A DNA stretch of 64,000 nucleotides from Clostridiales bacterium (GCA_017480325.1 JAFVAY010000011.1:1-64000), one strand, 5' to 3'; shown: positions 7,855 through 18,011, counted from the first letter of the stretch. Notes: generated by a model not told the origin, from the letters alone. Numbers and translations are program-made.

Positions 7855-10454
7855 TGAATCTTAAATTAACTGAAGATACAACAAGAGTAATTATCTACGC
7901 CAAGAGGTTCGCCGCATCTAACGGCAACCGCACGATATCCACGGAGTTTATTTTGGCCGGCATCAGTGCCACACCGGGACCTGCGGCGGATATTCTGGAG
8001 CGTAACGGTCTGTCGGTAGAGACGTTGGCAGGAACGTTATTTTTCGATTCGGCTGTAGTTGACGATGAGCTCTCGAACTACGAGGTAGAGGAGGGTATCA
8101 GGCTTCTGAAGCTCGAGTCCAAGAGACTTCTTAATGATGCGATGGAGATAAGCAAGAGGATCGGCGATAACGGCATTCTGAAGCCGGAGCATCTGCTGTT
8201 CGCCATAACCACCAACAGGTCGCTTACAGGCTATCAGCTTCTTATCAATCTGGGTGCCGACATTAACGGTCTGATGGACGAGTTGTCTCAGGTCTTCAGG
8301 GAAGAGGACGGTGACTTGGGTCAGTCGGATGAACGTGCGATCCCGGCGGGCGCGTCAGGTGCAGGCAAGCTTAATAAGAAGGCCGGCAAGGGCGGCCGCA
8401 AGACTTTGGATAAATACGGAAAGAATCTTACGGCCATGGCAGCTGAGGGTAAGATCGATCCCGTTATAGGACGTGAGCAGGAGATCAATCGCGTAATGCA
8501 GATCCTCGCCAGAAGGACAAAGAATAATCCTTGTCTCGTAGGTGATCCCGGTGTCGGTAAGACAGCCATCGCCGAGGGGCTGGCCCTGGCGATCTCTCAG
8601 GGTGATGTCCCCGACATCATCAAGGGCAAGACGGTATACAGCATCGATATGGGTTCCCTCGTGGCAGGCTCCAAGTATAGGGGCGACTTCGAGGAGAGGA
8701 TCAAGAATGTGCTCGAGGAGGCTTCCTCCAACCCCGATATTATTCTCTTCATAGATGAGATCCACACCCTGATCGGTGCGGGCGGCGGAGGTGACGGCTC
8801 GCTTGATGCGGCTAATATCATGAAGCCTATGCTCACCCGTAACGAGCTTCAGATAGTGGGAGCCACCACACTTGATGAGTACAGCAAGTTTATCGAGAAG
8901 GATTCCGCTCTGGAAAGAAGATTCCAGAAGGTCATGGTAGACGAGCCCTCACAGAGCGAGGCTATAGAGATCCTGAAGGGCCTTCGATCGAAGTATGAGG
9001 AGCACCACAAGATCCATATACCCGACGACTGCATAACTCAGGCCGTAATACTCTCGGCAAGATATGTATCCGACAGATTCCTTCCCGATAAGGCTATCGA
9101 TCTTATAGATGAGGCGGCGGCCCGTAAGAGGATCAACTTCGCAGTTACCGATAAGAAGCTTAAGCTTAACAAGCGTCTCGAGGAATTGGAGCAGCAGAAG
9201 AAGCAGGCTGTGGACAGCATGGAATTCGAGAAGGCAGCATCCCTAAGAGATGAGGAGGCGAAGCTTAAGGCCGAGCTCGAGACAGTTACAAGTGCTGACG
9301 GCAAGAGTGCTGAGGAGGGAGGCTTCACAGGCTCGCTTACAGTAGATGATATCGCGGATGTACTCTCACAGTGGTCCGGTATTCCCGTATCGAAGATCAC
9401 AGAGACTGATGCTGAGAAGCTTCGTAATCTCGAGGATGAGCTTAAGAAGAGAGTTGTCGGTCAGGATGAGGCGGTTACCGCTATTGCAAAGGCCATAAGA
9501 AGATCTAGACTCGGTCTTAAGGATCCGACGAAGCCCTCGGGCTCCTTCATCTTCCTGGGTACTACCGGTGTAGGTAAGACCGAGCTTGCCAAGGCTCTCG
9601 CAGAGGTGATGTTCGGCAACGAGAATGCACTTGTACGTATCGATATGTCGGAGTACATGGAGAAGCACGATGTGTCTAAGCTCATCGGTTCTCCTCCGGG
9701 ATACGTAGGCTACGATGAGGGCGGTCAGCTCACCGAGAAGGTGAGACGTCATCCGTATTCGGTTGTTCTCTTTGACGAGATCGAGAAGGCGCACCCCGAG
9801 GTCTTCAACTCCATGCTTCAGGTGCTGGACGACGGAAGACTTACCGACGGTAAGGGCCGTGTGGTCGACTTCAAGAATACTATCATCATCATGACCTCTA
9901 ATATCGGAGCACGTATGCTCACAGGTGATGCCGGAAGGCGTATCGGCTTTGATATGGCGACGGACACCTCAGACGATGACGAGGCGAGCAGAGAGAGACT
10001 TTACGGCGGCAAGTCCTATGACGAGGCCAAGACCACGGTTATCGATGAGCTTAAGAAGGCCTTTACACCTGAGTTCATCAACCGTGTGGACGAGATCATC
10101 TTCTTCAGAATGCTGGGTAAGGCATCTCTTATCAAGATCGTCGATATCCTCGTGGCTCAGGTAGGCAAGAGGATCTCTGACATCGGCATCGAGATCCGCC
10201 TTACGGATGCGGCTAAGGAGCTTCTGGCTAAGAAGGGCTACGATCCGCAGTACGGTGCGAGACCTCTTAAGAGAGTCATCCAGTCTATGGTAGAGGATAA
10301 CTTCTCCGAGGCTCTTCTTGACGGAGTCATCAAGACCGGAAGCATCGCCATCGTCGACGCTGAAGGAGAGGAGATCAAGATCACCGACGGCGGTCCTATC
10401 GACTCCAATATTGAAGTAACACAGGTTAAGGAAGAGAATGCAGAAGTCACTTAA
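7854..10454 (+). CDS. clpC: ClpC, AAA+ unfoldase of the Clp protease
   Basis: ClpC unfolds proteins for the ClpP protease. The 866-residue protein has two Clp_N repeats (1-150), AAA domain 1 with Walker A GDPGVGKT at 230-237 and Walker B ILFIDEIH, a middle domain with a UVR-type motif near 456-470 ([16 protein letters not shown]), AAA domain 2 with GTTGVGKT at about 569-576, and the Clp D2-small domain. The start shares one base with the mcsB stop. The McsB-McsA adaptor pair normally docks on the N and middle domains, so the altered McsB next door matters for how this ClpC is loaded. No clpP is in the window. Confidence 0.97.
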   Translation: MNLKLTEDTTRVIIYAKRFAASNGNRTISTEFILAGISATPGPAADILERNGLSVETLAGTLFFDSAVVDDELSNYEVEEGIRLLKLESKRLLNDAMEISKRIGDNGILKPEHLLFAITTNRSLTGYQLLINLGADINGLMDELSQVFREEDGDLGQSDERAIPAGASGAGKLNKKAGKGGRKTLDKYGKNLTAMAAEGKIDPVIGREQEINRVMQILARRTKNNPCLVGDPGVGKTAIAEGLALAISQGDVPDIIKGKTVYSIDMGSLVAGSKYRGDFEERIKNVLEEASSNPDIILFIDEIHTLIGAGGGGDGSLDAANIMKPMLTRNELQIVGATTLDEYSKFIEKDSALERRFQKVMVDEPSQSEAIEILKGLRSKYEEHHKIHIPDDCITQAVILSARYVSDRFLPDKAIDLIDEAAARKRINFAVTDKKLKLNKRLEELEQQKKQAVDSMEFEKAASLRDEEAKLKAELETVTSADGKSAEEGGFTGSLTVDDIADVLSQWSGIPVSKITETDAEKLRNLEDELKKRVVGQDEAVTAIAKAIRRSRLGLKDPTKPSGSFIFLGTTGVGKTELAKALAEVMFGNENALVRIDMSEYMEKHDVSKLIGSPPGYVGYDEGGQLTEKVRRHPYSVVLFDEIEKAHPEVFNSMLQVLDDGRLTDGKGRVVDFKNTIIIMTSNIGARMLTGDAGRRIGFDMATDTSDDDEASRERLYGGKSYDEAKTTVIDELKKAFTPEFINRVDEIIFFRMLGKASLIKIVDILVAQVGKRISDIGIEIRLTDAAKELLAKKGYDPQYGARPLKRVIQSMVEDNFSEALLDGVIKTGSIAIVDAEGEEIKITDGGPIDSNIEVTQVKEENAEVT

Positions 10455-11085
10455 GGAAAGCTTTAAGTACTGGCAGTTTATCTTCTACATGCCGGTGTAC
10501 CTGTTCTTCTTCTTCCTCGTGGAGAGAAGGACACCTGAAGTAACACTTATTAACATTCCCCTCGACGATAAGATCCCCTTCGTCGAGGGGTTTATCGTAC
10601 CTTATTTTCTCTGGTTCCCCTTCATGGCGGCGGCGATCGTGTACGTCTTTTTCAAGGGTAAGAAAGAGTTTTTCGCCATGTGCTGGACCCTTATTATCGG
10701 CATGTCGCTGTTCATAGCTGTGAGCCTCGTGTTCCCGAACGGACTCGACTTAAGACCCGATGTTATGCCGAGAGACAACATCTTCACGCGAATGGTCGCG
10801 TACCTTTATTCGATAGATACACCCACTAACGTGATCCCAAGCATACACGTCTTTAACTCGCTTGCCTGCGGAATATCCATGGGGCGCGTGCTTCAATTCC
10901 GCGGGCATAAGAAAACCGCCATCGCTTCGTACGGGATGGCGGCTTTGATCTGTATTTCTACTGTCTTCGTAAAGCAGCACTCGGTTATCGATGTGCTGGC
11001 GGCGCTGCTGTTATACGGCTTATGCCTTCTCCTTCTTAGGCGCCTTTACCAGTACGAAGCAGACGATAAGGGCAACAACGTATAA
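10438..11085 (+). CDS. PAP2-superfamily membrane phosphatase
   Basis: This 215-residue polytopic protein has about six membrane helices and the PAP2 catalytic pieces: PSIH at 134-137 (motif 2, PSxH) and KQHSVIDV at 179-186, where His181 and Asp185 fit the motif 3 pair. Motif 1 is only weakly visible near DLRPD. Members act on lipid phosphates such as phosphatidate, undecaprenyl diphosphate or inositol lipids. It overlaps the clpC end by 17 bases, so it may be cotranscribed with the stress operon. Its 3' end overlaps the convergent transporter gene by 66 bases. Confidence 0.8.
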   Translation: MQKSLKESFKYWQFIFYMPVYLFFFFLVERRTPEVTLINIPLDDKIPFVEGFIVPYFLWFPFMAAAIVYVFFKGKKEFFAMCWTLIIGMSLFIAVSLVFPNGLDLRPDVMPRDNIFTRMVAYLYSIDTPTNVIPSIHVFNSLACGISMGRVLQFRGHKKTAIASYGMAALICISTVFVKQHSVIDVLAALLLYGLCLLLLRRLYQYEADDKGNNV

Positions 11086-12285
11086 AGCTCCTGTAGCGTA
11101 GAGGACGTTCTGATATCCCACGGGGTTGAGACCCGTGTTAGGGTCGACGGCGCCTGTATGCTCAACGATATATGTTGCCATCTGGTTTCCGGTAAGACCT
11201 GCGATAGCCCATGCAGAGAGGCACATGCCGTGCACTGCGGAGATAGACTTCATTCCGAAATGGTCAGACAGCAGTGTAGGAACGTTGGAGAAGCCTCCGC
11301 CGTAGCCTGCGTTTACCATAATGAGAAGAGCTACGCACAGAACTACGATCTTGTTCTCGATACCTCTTGTGAGGATGGTCGCGCCGGTAAGGGCGATAGA
11401 GAGAATGAAGATGATCTTATAGATGGTGTTACGATCCTTGAAGGAGTCTGCCCAGGCGGAGAAGCCCAGACGGCCGGCGGCATTAGCGATGGCTGTTACA
11501 GAACCCAAGGTAGCGGCAACAGCAGCGGTAAGACCGATGGCGGTGAAGATCGACTTCTCCTGTGAGATAAGAGCAAGACCGCAGTGGATGTTGATGTAGA
11601 ACATGATCCAGATGCCGATGAAGGTCTTGTTGGAGAAGGAGAATTTGAAGTTCTTGCCGAGATTGGAGAAGAACTCCTTGATGCCCGCCTTATCGTCATG
11701 TGCTTCTACCCAGTCAGCGGGCTTTCTTAAGAGCAGATGACCTATGAACATCATTACGCAGTAGATACCGCCCATGATGAAGAACATGTATGCGGGGTTG
11801 TTGTCGAACTTGTTAAGGAAGAACTGCATTACGGGAGTAGCGATAGCCTTGGCAAGACCGAAGCCAGCTACTGCGAGACCGGTGGCGAGACCCTTACGGT
11901 CCTTGAACCACAGCATGAGAGTCTTGACAGGTGACAGGTAGCCGGTACCCAGACCGATACCCATTATGCAGCCGTAGAAAAGGTAAATAAGCGGCAGCGA
12001 CTTAAGAAGAATAGCTGCGCCAGTTCCCACCATACCTGCGGTAAAGCAGATCGTGGCGATGAGGGAGGACTTGTGAATATCCTTCTCAACTACATCTCCC
12101 AGGAAAGCTGCGGACATACCGAGGAAGAAGATGGCGAATGAGAACGCCCACTGAACTGCGCTGTTCTCCTGTCCGATGTAGCCTGCGATCTCCTTGGAGA
12201 ATGTGCCCCAGCAGTAAACCGTACCGATACTGCAGTGAAGAAGCAGAGCAGGTATCGCGGCACGAATCCATTTGTTTTCTCTCAT
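11020..12285 (-). CDS. MFS transporter, oxalate/formate antiporter (OFA) family
   Basis: The 421-residue protein has 12 predicted membrane helices. The N-terminal stretch around GTVYCWGTFSKEI and the loop GLGTGYLSPVKTLMLWFKDRKGLATG are characteristic of the OFA group (oxalate:formate antiporter-like, also lactate/pyruvate carriers). The substrate is probably a small mono- or dicarboxylate; the exact one cannot be read from sequence. The gene is monocistronic with an AGG-type ribosome site. It is divergent from plsC, and its 3' end overlaps the PAP2 gene on the other strand. Confidence 0.85.
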   Translation of the reverse strand: MRENKWIRAAIPALLLHCSIGTVYCWGTFSKEIAGYIGQENSAVQWAFSFAIFFLGMSAAFLGDVVEKDIHKSSLIATICFTAGMVGTGAAILLKSLPLIYLFYGCIMGIGLGTGYLSPVKTLMLWFKDRKGLATGLAVAGFGLAKAIATPVMQFFLNKFDNNPAYMFFIMGGIYCVMMFIGHLLLRKPADWVEAHDDKAGIKEFFSNLGKNFKFSFSNKTFIGIWIMFYINIHCGLALISQEKSIFTAIGLTAAVAATLGSVTAIANAAGRLGFSAWADSFKDRNTIYKIIFILSIALTGATILTRGIENKIVVLCVALLIMVNAGYGGGFSNVPTLLSDHFGMKSISAVHGMCLSAWAIAGLTGNQMATYIVEHTGAVDPNTGLNPVGYQNVLYATGALYVVALIVCFVLVKAPKKEKA

Positions 12286-12403
12286 AGATGGCCTCCATAT
12301 AAATAATTACGCACGTAATAATAATTAATTTTATGTCAATTTGCAATTAAACCCCGCATTCGTCATAATATTGAAAGCTTATTGTCAACAGGGGGCATCA
12401 TAA

Positions 12404-13702
12404 ATGGCCAAAAAGCCTTATGAATACGATATCGGATGCGTACCGAGCAACTGGTGGTATCACTGCATCGGCGAGAACATACTTGTATCCTTGATCGCGC
12501 TTTTCACTAACATTAAAGTTAAGCCTGATCCCGACTACCTTAAGGAGGAGGGACCGATCATCGTTCTGTCCAACCATCAGTCCTATCTCGACCCGATGGT
12601 CACAAGTAAGCTCACACGCGGGCGTCCGGGCAACTTCGTCACTGGTGAATTCGTGTTCAGAAGAAATCCCTGGGGGCATTGGTTCAAGCTAGGAGGTGCC
12701 ATCCCGAAGAAGCAGTTCGTTGTGGATACAATCTCTGTTAAAGCGATGATGAAGGTCATGAAGCGTAAGGGAGTTTTGTTTATCTACCCTGAAGCGACTC
12801 GCTCCATAGATGGCTCTACTATTACTTTCGACGATGGCGTTGCGAAGATGGCGAAGAAGGCCGGAGCCGCGATCTACATAGCTCACATTCACGGCGCATA
12901 TCTCACGATGCCGAGGTGGGGCAAGGGCATACGCCGCGGTAAGATCACTGCAGAATTCGTGCGTAAGCTTCCGGGCTCCGAGGTGGCGAAAATGACTGCA
13001 GAGGAGCTGCAGCAGTACATCCTAGATGGCATTAACTATAACGAGAACGATTACACCCGCGAGCATCATCTTGTCCATAAGAGCAAGAAGCTCGCCTGCG
13101 GTCTTCAGAATATCGGATACATCTGTCCTGCCTGTGAACAGGAATTTACAATGAGGTGGGCAGGTAAGAAGCAGGGCGACTGCCTGGTCTGTTCGAACTG
13201 TGGAAATACGATCCGCTATCTGTCATCGGGCCTTCTTGAGCCCGCGAAGCCGGAGCACAAGTCCTTCGGGGATCTGTCGCAGTGGACGGCATGGGAGAAG
13301 GAGAAGGTGGCAGAGGAGATATCCCGCGGGGAGTTTAAGATGGAGCTTCCGGCGGAGCTTCACAAGGTCTATGACCCTCTGACCTTCGCGAAGACAGGAT
13401 CGGGCAAGGTCACAATCAATTCTAACGAGATCATATACGAGGGCACCGACTGTGAGGTGTCGCAGGGTATCCCCTATAAGTCGGGAAAGCCAGTTCGTAA
13501 ATATAAGAACCGTTCCCTCGAGGCTGTATGTAAGCCTATAAAGCAGGTGTTCGAATTGGAGACCATGAGAGGCCTTGTAGTAAGCTACGGCAAGCGCTTC
13601 GAGGTCTACAGCAAGGACGGTGAGCTTTTCCGTTTCTACGTCGACGGTCAGAAGGTGTATAAGATACACCTTGCAGTACAGCTTCTTGGTCGTAACACCT
13701 GA
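12404..13702 (+). CDS. 1-acylglycerol-3-phosphate acyltransferase (PlsC-like) with zinc-ribbon tail
   Basis: The N-terminal 220 residues are a PlsC acyltransferase: catalytic HX4D is His58-Asp63 (NHQSYLD), and the acceptor motif FPEGTRS appears as YPEATRS at 128-134. It should acylate lysophosphatidate in phospholipid synthesis. Unlike normal PlsC (about 240 aa) it has 200 extra residues, beginning with a zinc ribbon (CPAC 241-244, Cys260, CSNC 263-266) and then a beta-rich domain of unknown type. The GGGGGC site before the ATG supports the start. The tail may regulate or target the enzyme. Confidence 0.82.
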   Translation: MAKKPYEYDIGCVPSNWWYHCIGENILVSLIALFTNIKVKPDPDYLKEEGPIIVLSNHQSYLDPMVTSKLTRGRPGNFVTGEFVFRRNPWGHWFKLGGAIPKKQFVVDTISVKAMMKVMKRKGVLFIYPEATRSIDGSTITFDDGVAKMAKKAGAAIYIAHIHGAYLTMPRWGKGIRRGKITAEFVRKLPGSEVAKMTAEELQQYILDGINYNENDYTREHHLVHKSKKLACGLQNIGYICPACEQEFTMRWAGKKQGDCLVCSNCGNTIRYLSSGLLEPAKPEHKSFGDLSQWTAWEKEKVAEEISRGEFKMELPAELHKVYDPLTFAKTGSGKVTINSNEIIYEGTDCEVSQGIPYKSGKPVRKYKNRSLEAVCKPIKQVFELETMRGLVVSYGKRFEVYSKDGELFRFYVDGQKVYKIHLAVQLLGRNT

Positions 13703-13733
13703 TTTTTGCCTTTAATAAAGGCGGGAATCATTA

Positions 13734-13768
13734 TATAATTATCAGTGGTAAACAAGCGTTCCACGCTT
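13734..13768 (+). promoter_or_regulatory. Promoter -10 and 5'-UTR inverted repeat of pgk-tpi
   Basis: A TATAAT hexamer (13734-13739) is followed by the inverted repeat AAGCGT-TCC-ACGCTT (13754-13768) between the likely transcription start and the ribosome site. No good -35 is seen. The repeat may be an operator for a glycolytic regulator or a 5' stabilising hairpin. Confidence 0.5.
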
Positions 13769-13795
13769 ATAAATAATTAACAGGAGTGTGACAAC

Positions 13796-15745
13796 ATGGC
13801 ACAGTATCTCAAGAAGAATGTTGAAGACTTAGATGTTTCCGGCAAGAGAGTTATCGTAAGAGTTGACTTTAACGTACCTCTCGATAAGGAGACGGGAGCA
13901 ATTACAGATGATAAGCGTATCAAGGGCGCTCTTCCTACGATCAAGTATCTCGTAGATAATAACGCGAAGGTTATCCTCGTATCACACCTCGGCCGTCCTA
14001 AGAACGGACCTGAGGCAAAGTTCTCCATGAAGCCCGCAGCTGACAGACTCGCAGAGCTCATTGGCAAGCCTGTTACACTCGCTGCTGATGTTATCGGCGA
14101 GGATGCAAAGGCTAAGGCTGCTGCACTGAAGGACGGAGAGATCCTCATGCTCGAGAATGTCCGTTTCCACAAGGAAGAGACAAAGAACGATCCTAAGTTC
14201 GCTGCTGAGCTCGCTTCCATGGCTGATCTCTATGTAAATGATGCTTTCGGTACAGCTCACAGAGCTCATGCTTCCACAGCAGGTCTTGCAAACTTCCTGC
14301 CTTCCGCATCCGGCTACCTCATTCAGAAGGAGATCGACTTCATCGGCGGTGCTCTTTCCGATCCTAAGAGACCTTTCGTTGCTATTCTTGGCGGTGCTAA
14401 GGTTTCCGATAAGATCGGTGTTATCACAAACCTTCTCGACAAGGCTGACACGATCATCATCGGCGGCGGTATGGCTTATACATTCATCGGCGCTATGGGC
14501 GGTACAGTAGGTAATTCCCTTTTCGAAGCTGATAAGGTTGACCTTGCTAAGGAGCTTATGGCTAAGGCTGAGGAGAAGGGAGTTAAGCTTCTTCTTCCCG
14601 AGGACACAGTCGTTGCAACAGAGTTTGCTGCTGACGCCGAGTCCAAGGTAGTTCCTTCCATGGAGATCCCCGACGGTTGGGAGGGTCTCGACATTGGTCC
14701 CGCTACGATCGAGAAGTTCTCCGCAGCTATCAAGGAAGCTAAGACGGTTATCTGGAACGGTCCTGCAGGCGTATTCGAGTTCGATAAGTTCGCTGTAGGT
14801 ACAAAGGCTCTTGCCAAGGCTATCGCAGAGTCTGACGCTATCTCCATCATCGGTGGTGGTGACTCCGCTGCTGCTATCGAGAAGCTCGGCTTCGCTGATC
14901 AGGTTTCACACATCTCCACAGGCGGCGGCGCTTCTCTCGAGTTCATCGAGGGTAAGGTCCTCCCGGGTATCGATTGTCTGAATGATAAGGAAGACGGCAG
15001 AATCTTTGCTGCAGGTAACTGGAAGATGAACTGCGGTATTCCCGCTGATGCAGTTAAGCTCATTAATGAGCTGAAGCCTCTCGTTAAGGATGCCAAGTCC
15101 AAGATCGCTCTTGGCGTTCCTGCTACTGCTCTGGCTGCTGCTGTTGAGGCTGCTGCTTATAGCAACATCAAGATCGCTGCTCAGAACTGCCACTTCGAGG
15201 AGAAGGGCGCATTCACAGGCGAGATCTCTCCTTACTGGCTTGCCAAGATGGGCGTTAACTACTGCATCATCGGTCACTCCGAGCGTCGTGAGTATAACGC
15301 CGAGACAGACGAGACAGTTAACAAGAAGGCACACGCACTTCTGAAGTACGGTGTAAGACCTATCATCTGCTGCGGTGAGTCCCTTGCACAGAGAGAAGCA
15401 GGCGAGACATTCGACTGGATCAAGGGTCAGATTGTCGGCGCATTCAAGGATATCCCGGCTTCCAAGCTCTGCCAGATCACGATCGCTTATGAGCCTATCT
15501 GGGCTATCGGCACAGGTAAGACAGCTACAGACGAGCAGGCACAGGAAGTCTGCGAGTTCATCCGTGGCGTCATCGCTGAGCTGTACTGCGAGAAGTGCGC
15601 AGCTGCTATGACTATCCAGTACGGTGGTTCCTGCAATGCCAAGAACGCTGCAGGTCTCTTTGCTCAGAAGGATATCAACGGCGGCCTCGTAGGCGGTGCT
15701 TCCCTGAAGGCTGAAGACTTCTCCATCATCTGCAACGCAGGCTGA
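13796..15745 (+). CDS. pgk-tpiA: Phosphoglycerate kinase-triosephosphate isomerase fusion
   Basis: One continuous 649-residue frame encodes two glycolytic enzymes. Residues 1-398 are PGK: substrate loop [10 protein letters not shown] near 21-30, and the nucleotide loop GGGDSAAAI near 353. Residues from about 401 are TPI with all catalytic residues: Lys410 in GNWKMN, His494 in IGHSERR and Glu566 in [13 protein letters not shown]. The joint ([17 protein letters not shown]) has almost no linker. A PGK-TIM fusion is known in Thermotoga; most Firmicutes encode the two separately in a gap-pgk-tpi operon. Here the gene stands alone between its own promoter and terminator and uses strongly biased codons, suggesting high expression. 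Confidence 0.97.
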   Translation: MAQYLKKNVEDLDVSGKRVIVRVDFNVPLDKETGAITDDKRIKGALPTIKYLVDNNAKVILVSHLGRPKNGPEAKFSMKPAADRLAELIGKPVTLAADVIGEDAKAKAAALKDGEILMLENVRFHKEETKNDPKFAAELASMADLYVNDAFGTAHRAHASTAGLANFLPSASGYLIQKEIDFIGGALSDPKRPFVAILGGAKVSDKIGVITNLLDKADTIIIGGGMAYTFIGAMGGTVGNSLFEADKVDLAKELMAKAEEKGVKLLLPEDTVVATEFAADAESKVVPSMEIPDGWEGLDIGPATIEKFSAAIKEAKTVIWNGPAGVFEFDKFAVGTKALAKAIAESDAISIIGGGDSAAAIEKLGFADQVSHISTGGGASLEFIEGKVLPGIDCLNDKEDGRIFAAGNWKMNCGIPADAVKLINELKPLVKDAKSKIALGVPATALAAAVEAAAYSNIKIAAQNCHFEEKGAFTGEISPYWLAKMGVNYCIIGHSERREYNAETDETVNKKAHALLKYGVRPIICCGESLAQREAGETFDWIKGQIVGAFKDIPASKLCQITIAYEPIWAIGTGKTATDEQAQEVCEFIRGVIAELYCEKCAAAMTIQYGGSCNAKNAAGLFAQKDINGGLVGGASLKAEDFSIICNAG

Positions 15746-15776
15746 TAGATAAAAGTCTATAAGTTAGAATACTTAG

Positions 15777-15806
15777 CCGCCTGTCCTTCGTGGGCAGGCG
15801 GTTTGT
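15777..15806 (+). terminator. Terminator of pgk-tpi
   Basis: A 10-bp stem (CCGCCTGTCC / GGGCAGGCGG, one G-U pair) with a 5-nt loop is followed by a T-rich tail, about 30 bases after the stop. Confidence 0.9.
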
Positions 15807-15825
15807 ATTAGCGTATAATAATAAA

Positions 15826-16821
15826 ATGAGCATATTCGGAAACAAAGATATCATACCTGACGATGTAGCGGAGAAGATCGCGCAGAATCTGTTTGTCTTA
15901 TACAGCCGGCGTTTGGAATACAACATCGATGAGGACATTAAAACATATCTTCCTTACGAAGACCTGAAGATGAGGCCCTTCTGGCATTATAGCTGCGGCG
16001 ATAATCATTACACGTTAAAGATCGAGAGAAGGATCACCCAAGACATGGAATTCCGCGATCTTTTCGTCAAGGGCAACGGTTACATGAGCCTCGACAGGTT
16101 CAACTGCATCCACACAGTTAATAAGAAGTCTCTGCTTAAAGTGTTGGAGCTTGTAACCTCGAAGTTCGCGGCACAGGATAAGAGCTTTGTTTACAGGATA
16201 TTCTACGATAAATACTATAAGAGCAAGTGCTTCGTGCCGTATGCGTATATCACGCTCGAGCAGAAGCTTATGCGTGGCGAAGGGAGAGGACATACAACCA
16301 TGTGCCGTTTCCCTAAGCCTGATCACGTCAATTTCAGGTTGAACGAGGCGCCCTTTGAGATCACTTCGGACAGCCCGGATATTAAGACTGATATCAGGCC
16401 GAGCGGTATTACTTTACTGAGTGAACAGGAATTATTGGCGTATAAGAAGTATATCGGTTTTCAGCAGAAGGACAGGGCGTGGTGGTTAAGAGAAAAGGTG
16501 CCTGGTATGCCCCGCTGCGCTAAGGTGATTCAGCCCAATGAGATGATCTGTCCGAGAAATGTCGAGCACAGAAACGGCATATCACCTGCAGTGAAGGGGG
16601 ACTTCAAGAGGTTTAAGCGCGGCACTAAGCTTCTGTACGCAGGGCATAAGTGGACCGTGGTTTCTGAGGATAAGATGCTGATAGACGATCTTCTGGGATC
16701 AGGCCCGTATTACTATTATTCGCAAGAGGGCGGCTATGAAGAAAGCGATATAAAGGCATTTATCGATCGCTGGTTCAGCGAGCATAAAGATGATCCGGTA
16801 AACCGGTTCGAACTTCAATAG
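15826..16821 (+). CDS. Unknown protein with rearranged DUF6273-like domain
   Basis: The 331-residue protein has an N-terminal half I do not recognise. Its C-terminal half carries DUF6273-like signatures in the wrong order: the late motifs come first (ITLLSEQELLAY near 195, WWLR near 219, NGISPAV near 250) and the normally N-terminal motifs follow (AGHKWTVV near 272, IKAFIDRWF near 309). The ATG at 15826 is chosen because the longer GTG start would lie inside the terminator of pgk-tpi. There is no ribosome site; TATAAT lies only 6 bases upstream, suggesting a leaderless transcript. The role is unknown. Confidence 0.7.
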   Translation: MSIFGNKDIIPDDVAEKIAQNLFVLYSRRLEYNIDEDIKTYLPYEDLKMRPFWHYSCGDNHYTLKIERRITQDMEFRDLFVKGNGYMSLDRFNCIHTVNKKSLLKVLELVTSKFAAQDKSFVYRIFYDKYYKSKCFVPYAYITLEQKLMRGEGRGHTTMCRFPKPDHVNFRLNEAPFEITSDSPDIKTDIRPSGITLLSEQELLAYKKYIGFQQKDRAWWLREKVPGMPRCAKVIQPNEMICPRNVEHRNGISPAVKGDFKRFKRGTKLLYAGHKWTVVSEDKMLIDDLLGSGPYYYYSQEGGYEESDIKAFIDRWFSEHKDDPVNRFELQ

Positions 16822-16822
16822 A

Positions 16823-17878
16823 TTACTCCACATCCTTTTTAAACTGGATATATTCACGGAAGAATGGCAACGCAAGTTTTATAGTTCCGTAAGAAGCATC
16901 TTTAGCGAAGATGCCGCTGTACTCAAAATCACTTTTGTACGCGGAAAAGGTTCCGGAATGCATATCTAATAACTTCCGAACCTGTAAAACAGAAGCATTT
17001 TTTTCCTGTTCGGAAACAGCAAATAAGATTTCCTTCTCTTTCTGGGATAATTCCTCCCAGATTTTATCGTAGGAATTATCCCATAGAACACTTCTGTATT
17101 CTCTCGAAAGTGAGGTGCTTATCTCGCATTTTTCAGCGTTGTACAAAAGGTAACCAAGCATCTGAAACCCATAGGAATAACCGCAGGTTAATTTGGCGAT
17201 TTGTAGTGCTTTTTTGTCATCGAGATTGAAAATATCAGCATATCTATCCGCAATACGTCTAATGCTCAAAGGCTCGACGATAATCTTTGGTGCTCTTTTC
17301 AAGAAAGTCTGCGATTTATTATTTTGCAGGGCTTTTACATTCTTATACAAACCTGTTGCCAACAAGAAGACAGGATATTGATTACGAAGACAACGCTGAA
17401 AGAAGGTAGTAAACTCTCTTATGTTCTTTGAATTGTTGATCTCATCGATTGTAATCAAGAGTTTCTTGTTTTTCTTGGCTATTTTTTCCATCATCAAGTC
17501 TAGATCTGTGTAAATGCTTTGATATTTACTATCTGAAGCTACTCCGGTGGAAACAGAGACGGAACCTACGGAAATATTGATGTTAACTTTGTCAAATATC
17601 GATTTATTGCGTTGGTAAAGAGACCCTGCTAGGTTTTCCAAAAGACTTCCTTCAGAAGAAAGATCTATGTGTATCCACTTTTTATCCTCTTTGAGGCGGG
17701 TGCTCATTTCACCCATTAGAACAGTTTTCCCGCTACCTCTTGCTCCAATGATGAGAAATATATGATTGGAGGGATGAACACTTGTAAAGGTATCTATAAC
17801 AGACTTTACTTCGGGTTCGCGGGGGATAATGATATATGGTGAACCACCAAAATCGATACTGAACGGATTATTCTTCAT
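16823..17878 (-). CDS. AAA-type (archaeal-type) ATPase with C-terminal winged helix
   Basis: This 351-residue ATPase has Walker A GARGSGKT near residue 45, Walker B LLITIDEI near 140-147, and sensor-like ATGLYKNV further on. The segment IIVEPLSIRRIADRYADIF and the C-terminal winged-helix (LSQKEKEILFAVSE...) are typical of the archaeal-ATPase/Orc1-like group of single-gene AAA proteins in Firmicutes. The start at codon ATG 17878 has a GAGG site. The gene is clearly more A+T-rich than its neighbours, which suggests recent acquisition. An array of heptad repeats covers its promoter, so self-regulation is likely. No partner gene is adjacent. Confidence 0.82.
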   Translation of the reverse strand: MKNNPFSIDFGGSPYIIIPREPEVKSVIDTFTSVHPSNHIFLIIGARGSGKTVLMGEMSTRLKEDKKWIHIDLSSEGSLLENLAGSLYQRNKSIFDKVNINISVGSVSVSTGVASDSKYQSIYTDLDLMMEKIAKKNKKLLITIDEINNSKNIREFTTFFQRCLRNQYPVFLLATGLYKNVKALQNNKSQTFLKRAPKIIVEPLSIRRIADRYADIFNLDDKKALQIAKLTCGYSYGFQMLGYLLYNAEKCEISTSLSREYRSVLWDNSYDKIWEELSQKEKEILFAVSEQEKNASVLQVRKLLDMHSGTFSAYKSDFEYSGIFAKDASYGTIKLALPFFREYIQFKKDVE

Positions 17879-17891
17879 AAATACCTCGTAA

Positions 17892-17986
17892 ATAACTTTC
17901 AATAACTTACTATATGATAAGAATTATACAATAACTTTTAATAACTTACCATAACTTTATAAAACAACCATAACTTACCATAACTC
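17892..17986 (-). promoter_or_regulatory. Array of seven ATAACTT heptads over the ATPase promoter
   Basis: The heptad ATAACTT (AAGTTAT on the coding strand) starts at 17892, 17902, 17931, 17941, 17951, 17970 and 17980; the last copy has one mismatch. Spacings are 10, 29, 10, 10, 19 and 10, so copies keep one DNA face. A -10 element (TATAAT on the minus strand, 17923-17928) lies inside the array. This is the layout of a cooperative operator, probably for the ATPase's own control. Confidence 0.75.
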
Positions 17987-18011
17987 GCCTGATCGTTTAC
18001 CGGGAGGGATG

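Noticed and set aside
11020..11085. 66-bp convergent overlap of PAP2 and MFS genes as an assembly artefact
   Set aside because: Both frames end with reasonable C-termini and no frame break is visible.
13708..13722. GCCTTT-AAT-AAAGGC as terminator of the plsC-like gene
   Set aside because: The loop is only three bases and no T run follows; it may be an operator instead.
17892..17986. CRISPR array
   Set aside because: The units are only 7 bases with 3-base or 12-22-base gaps, and no cas genes are near; this is an operator-like array.
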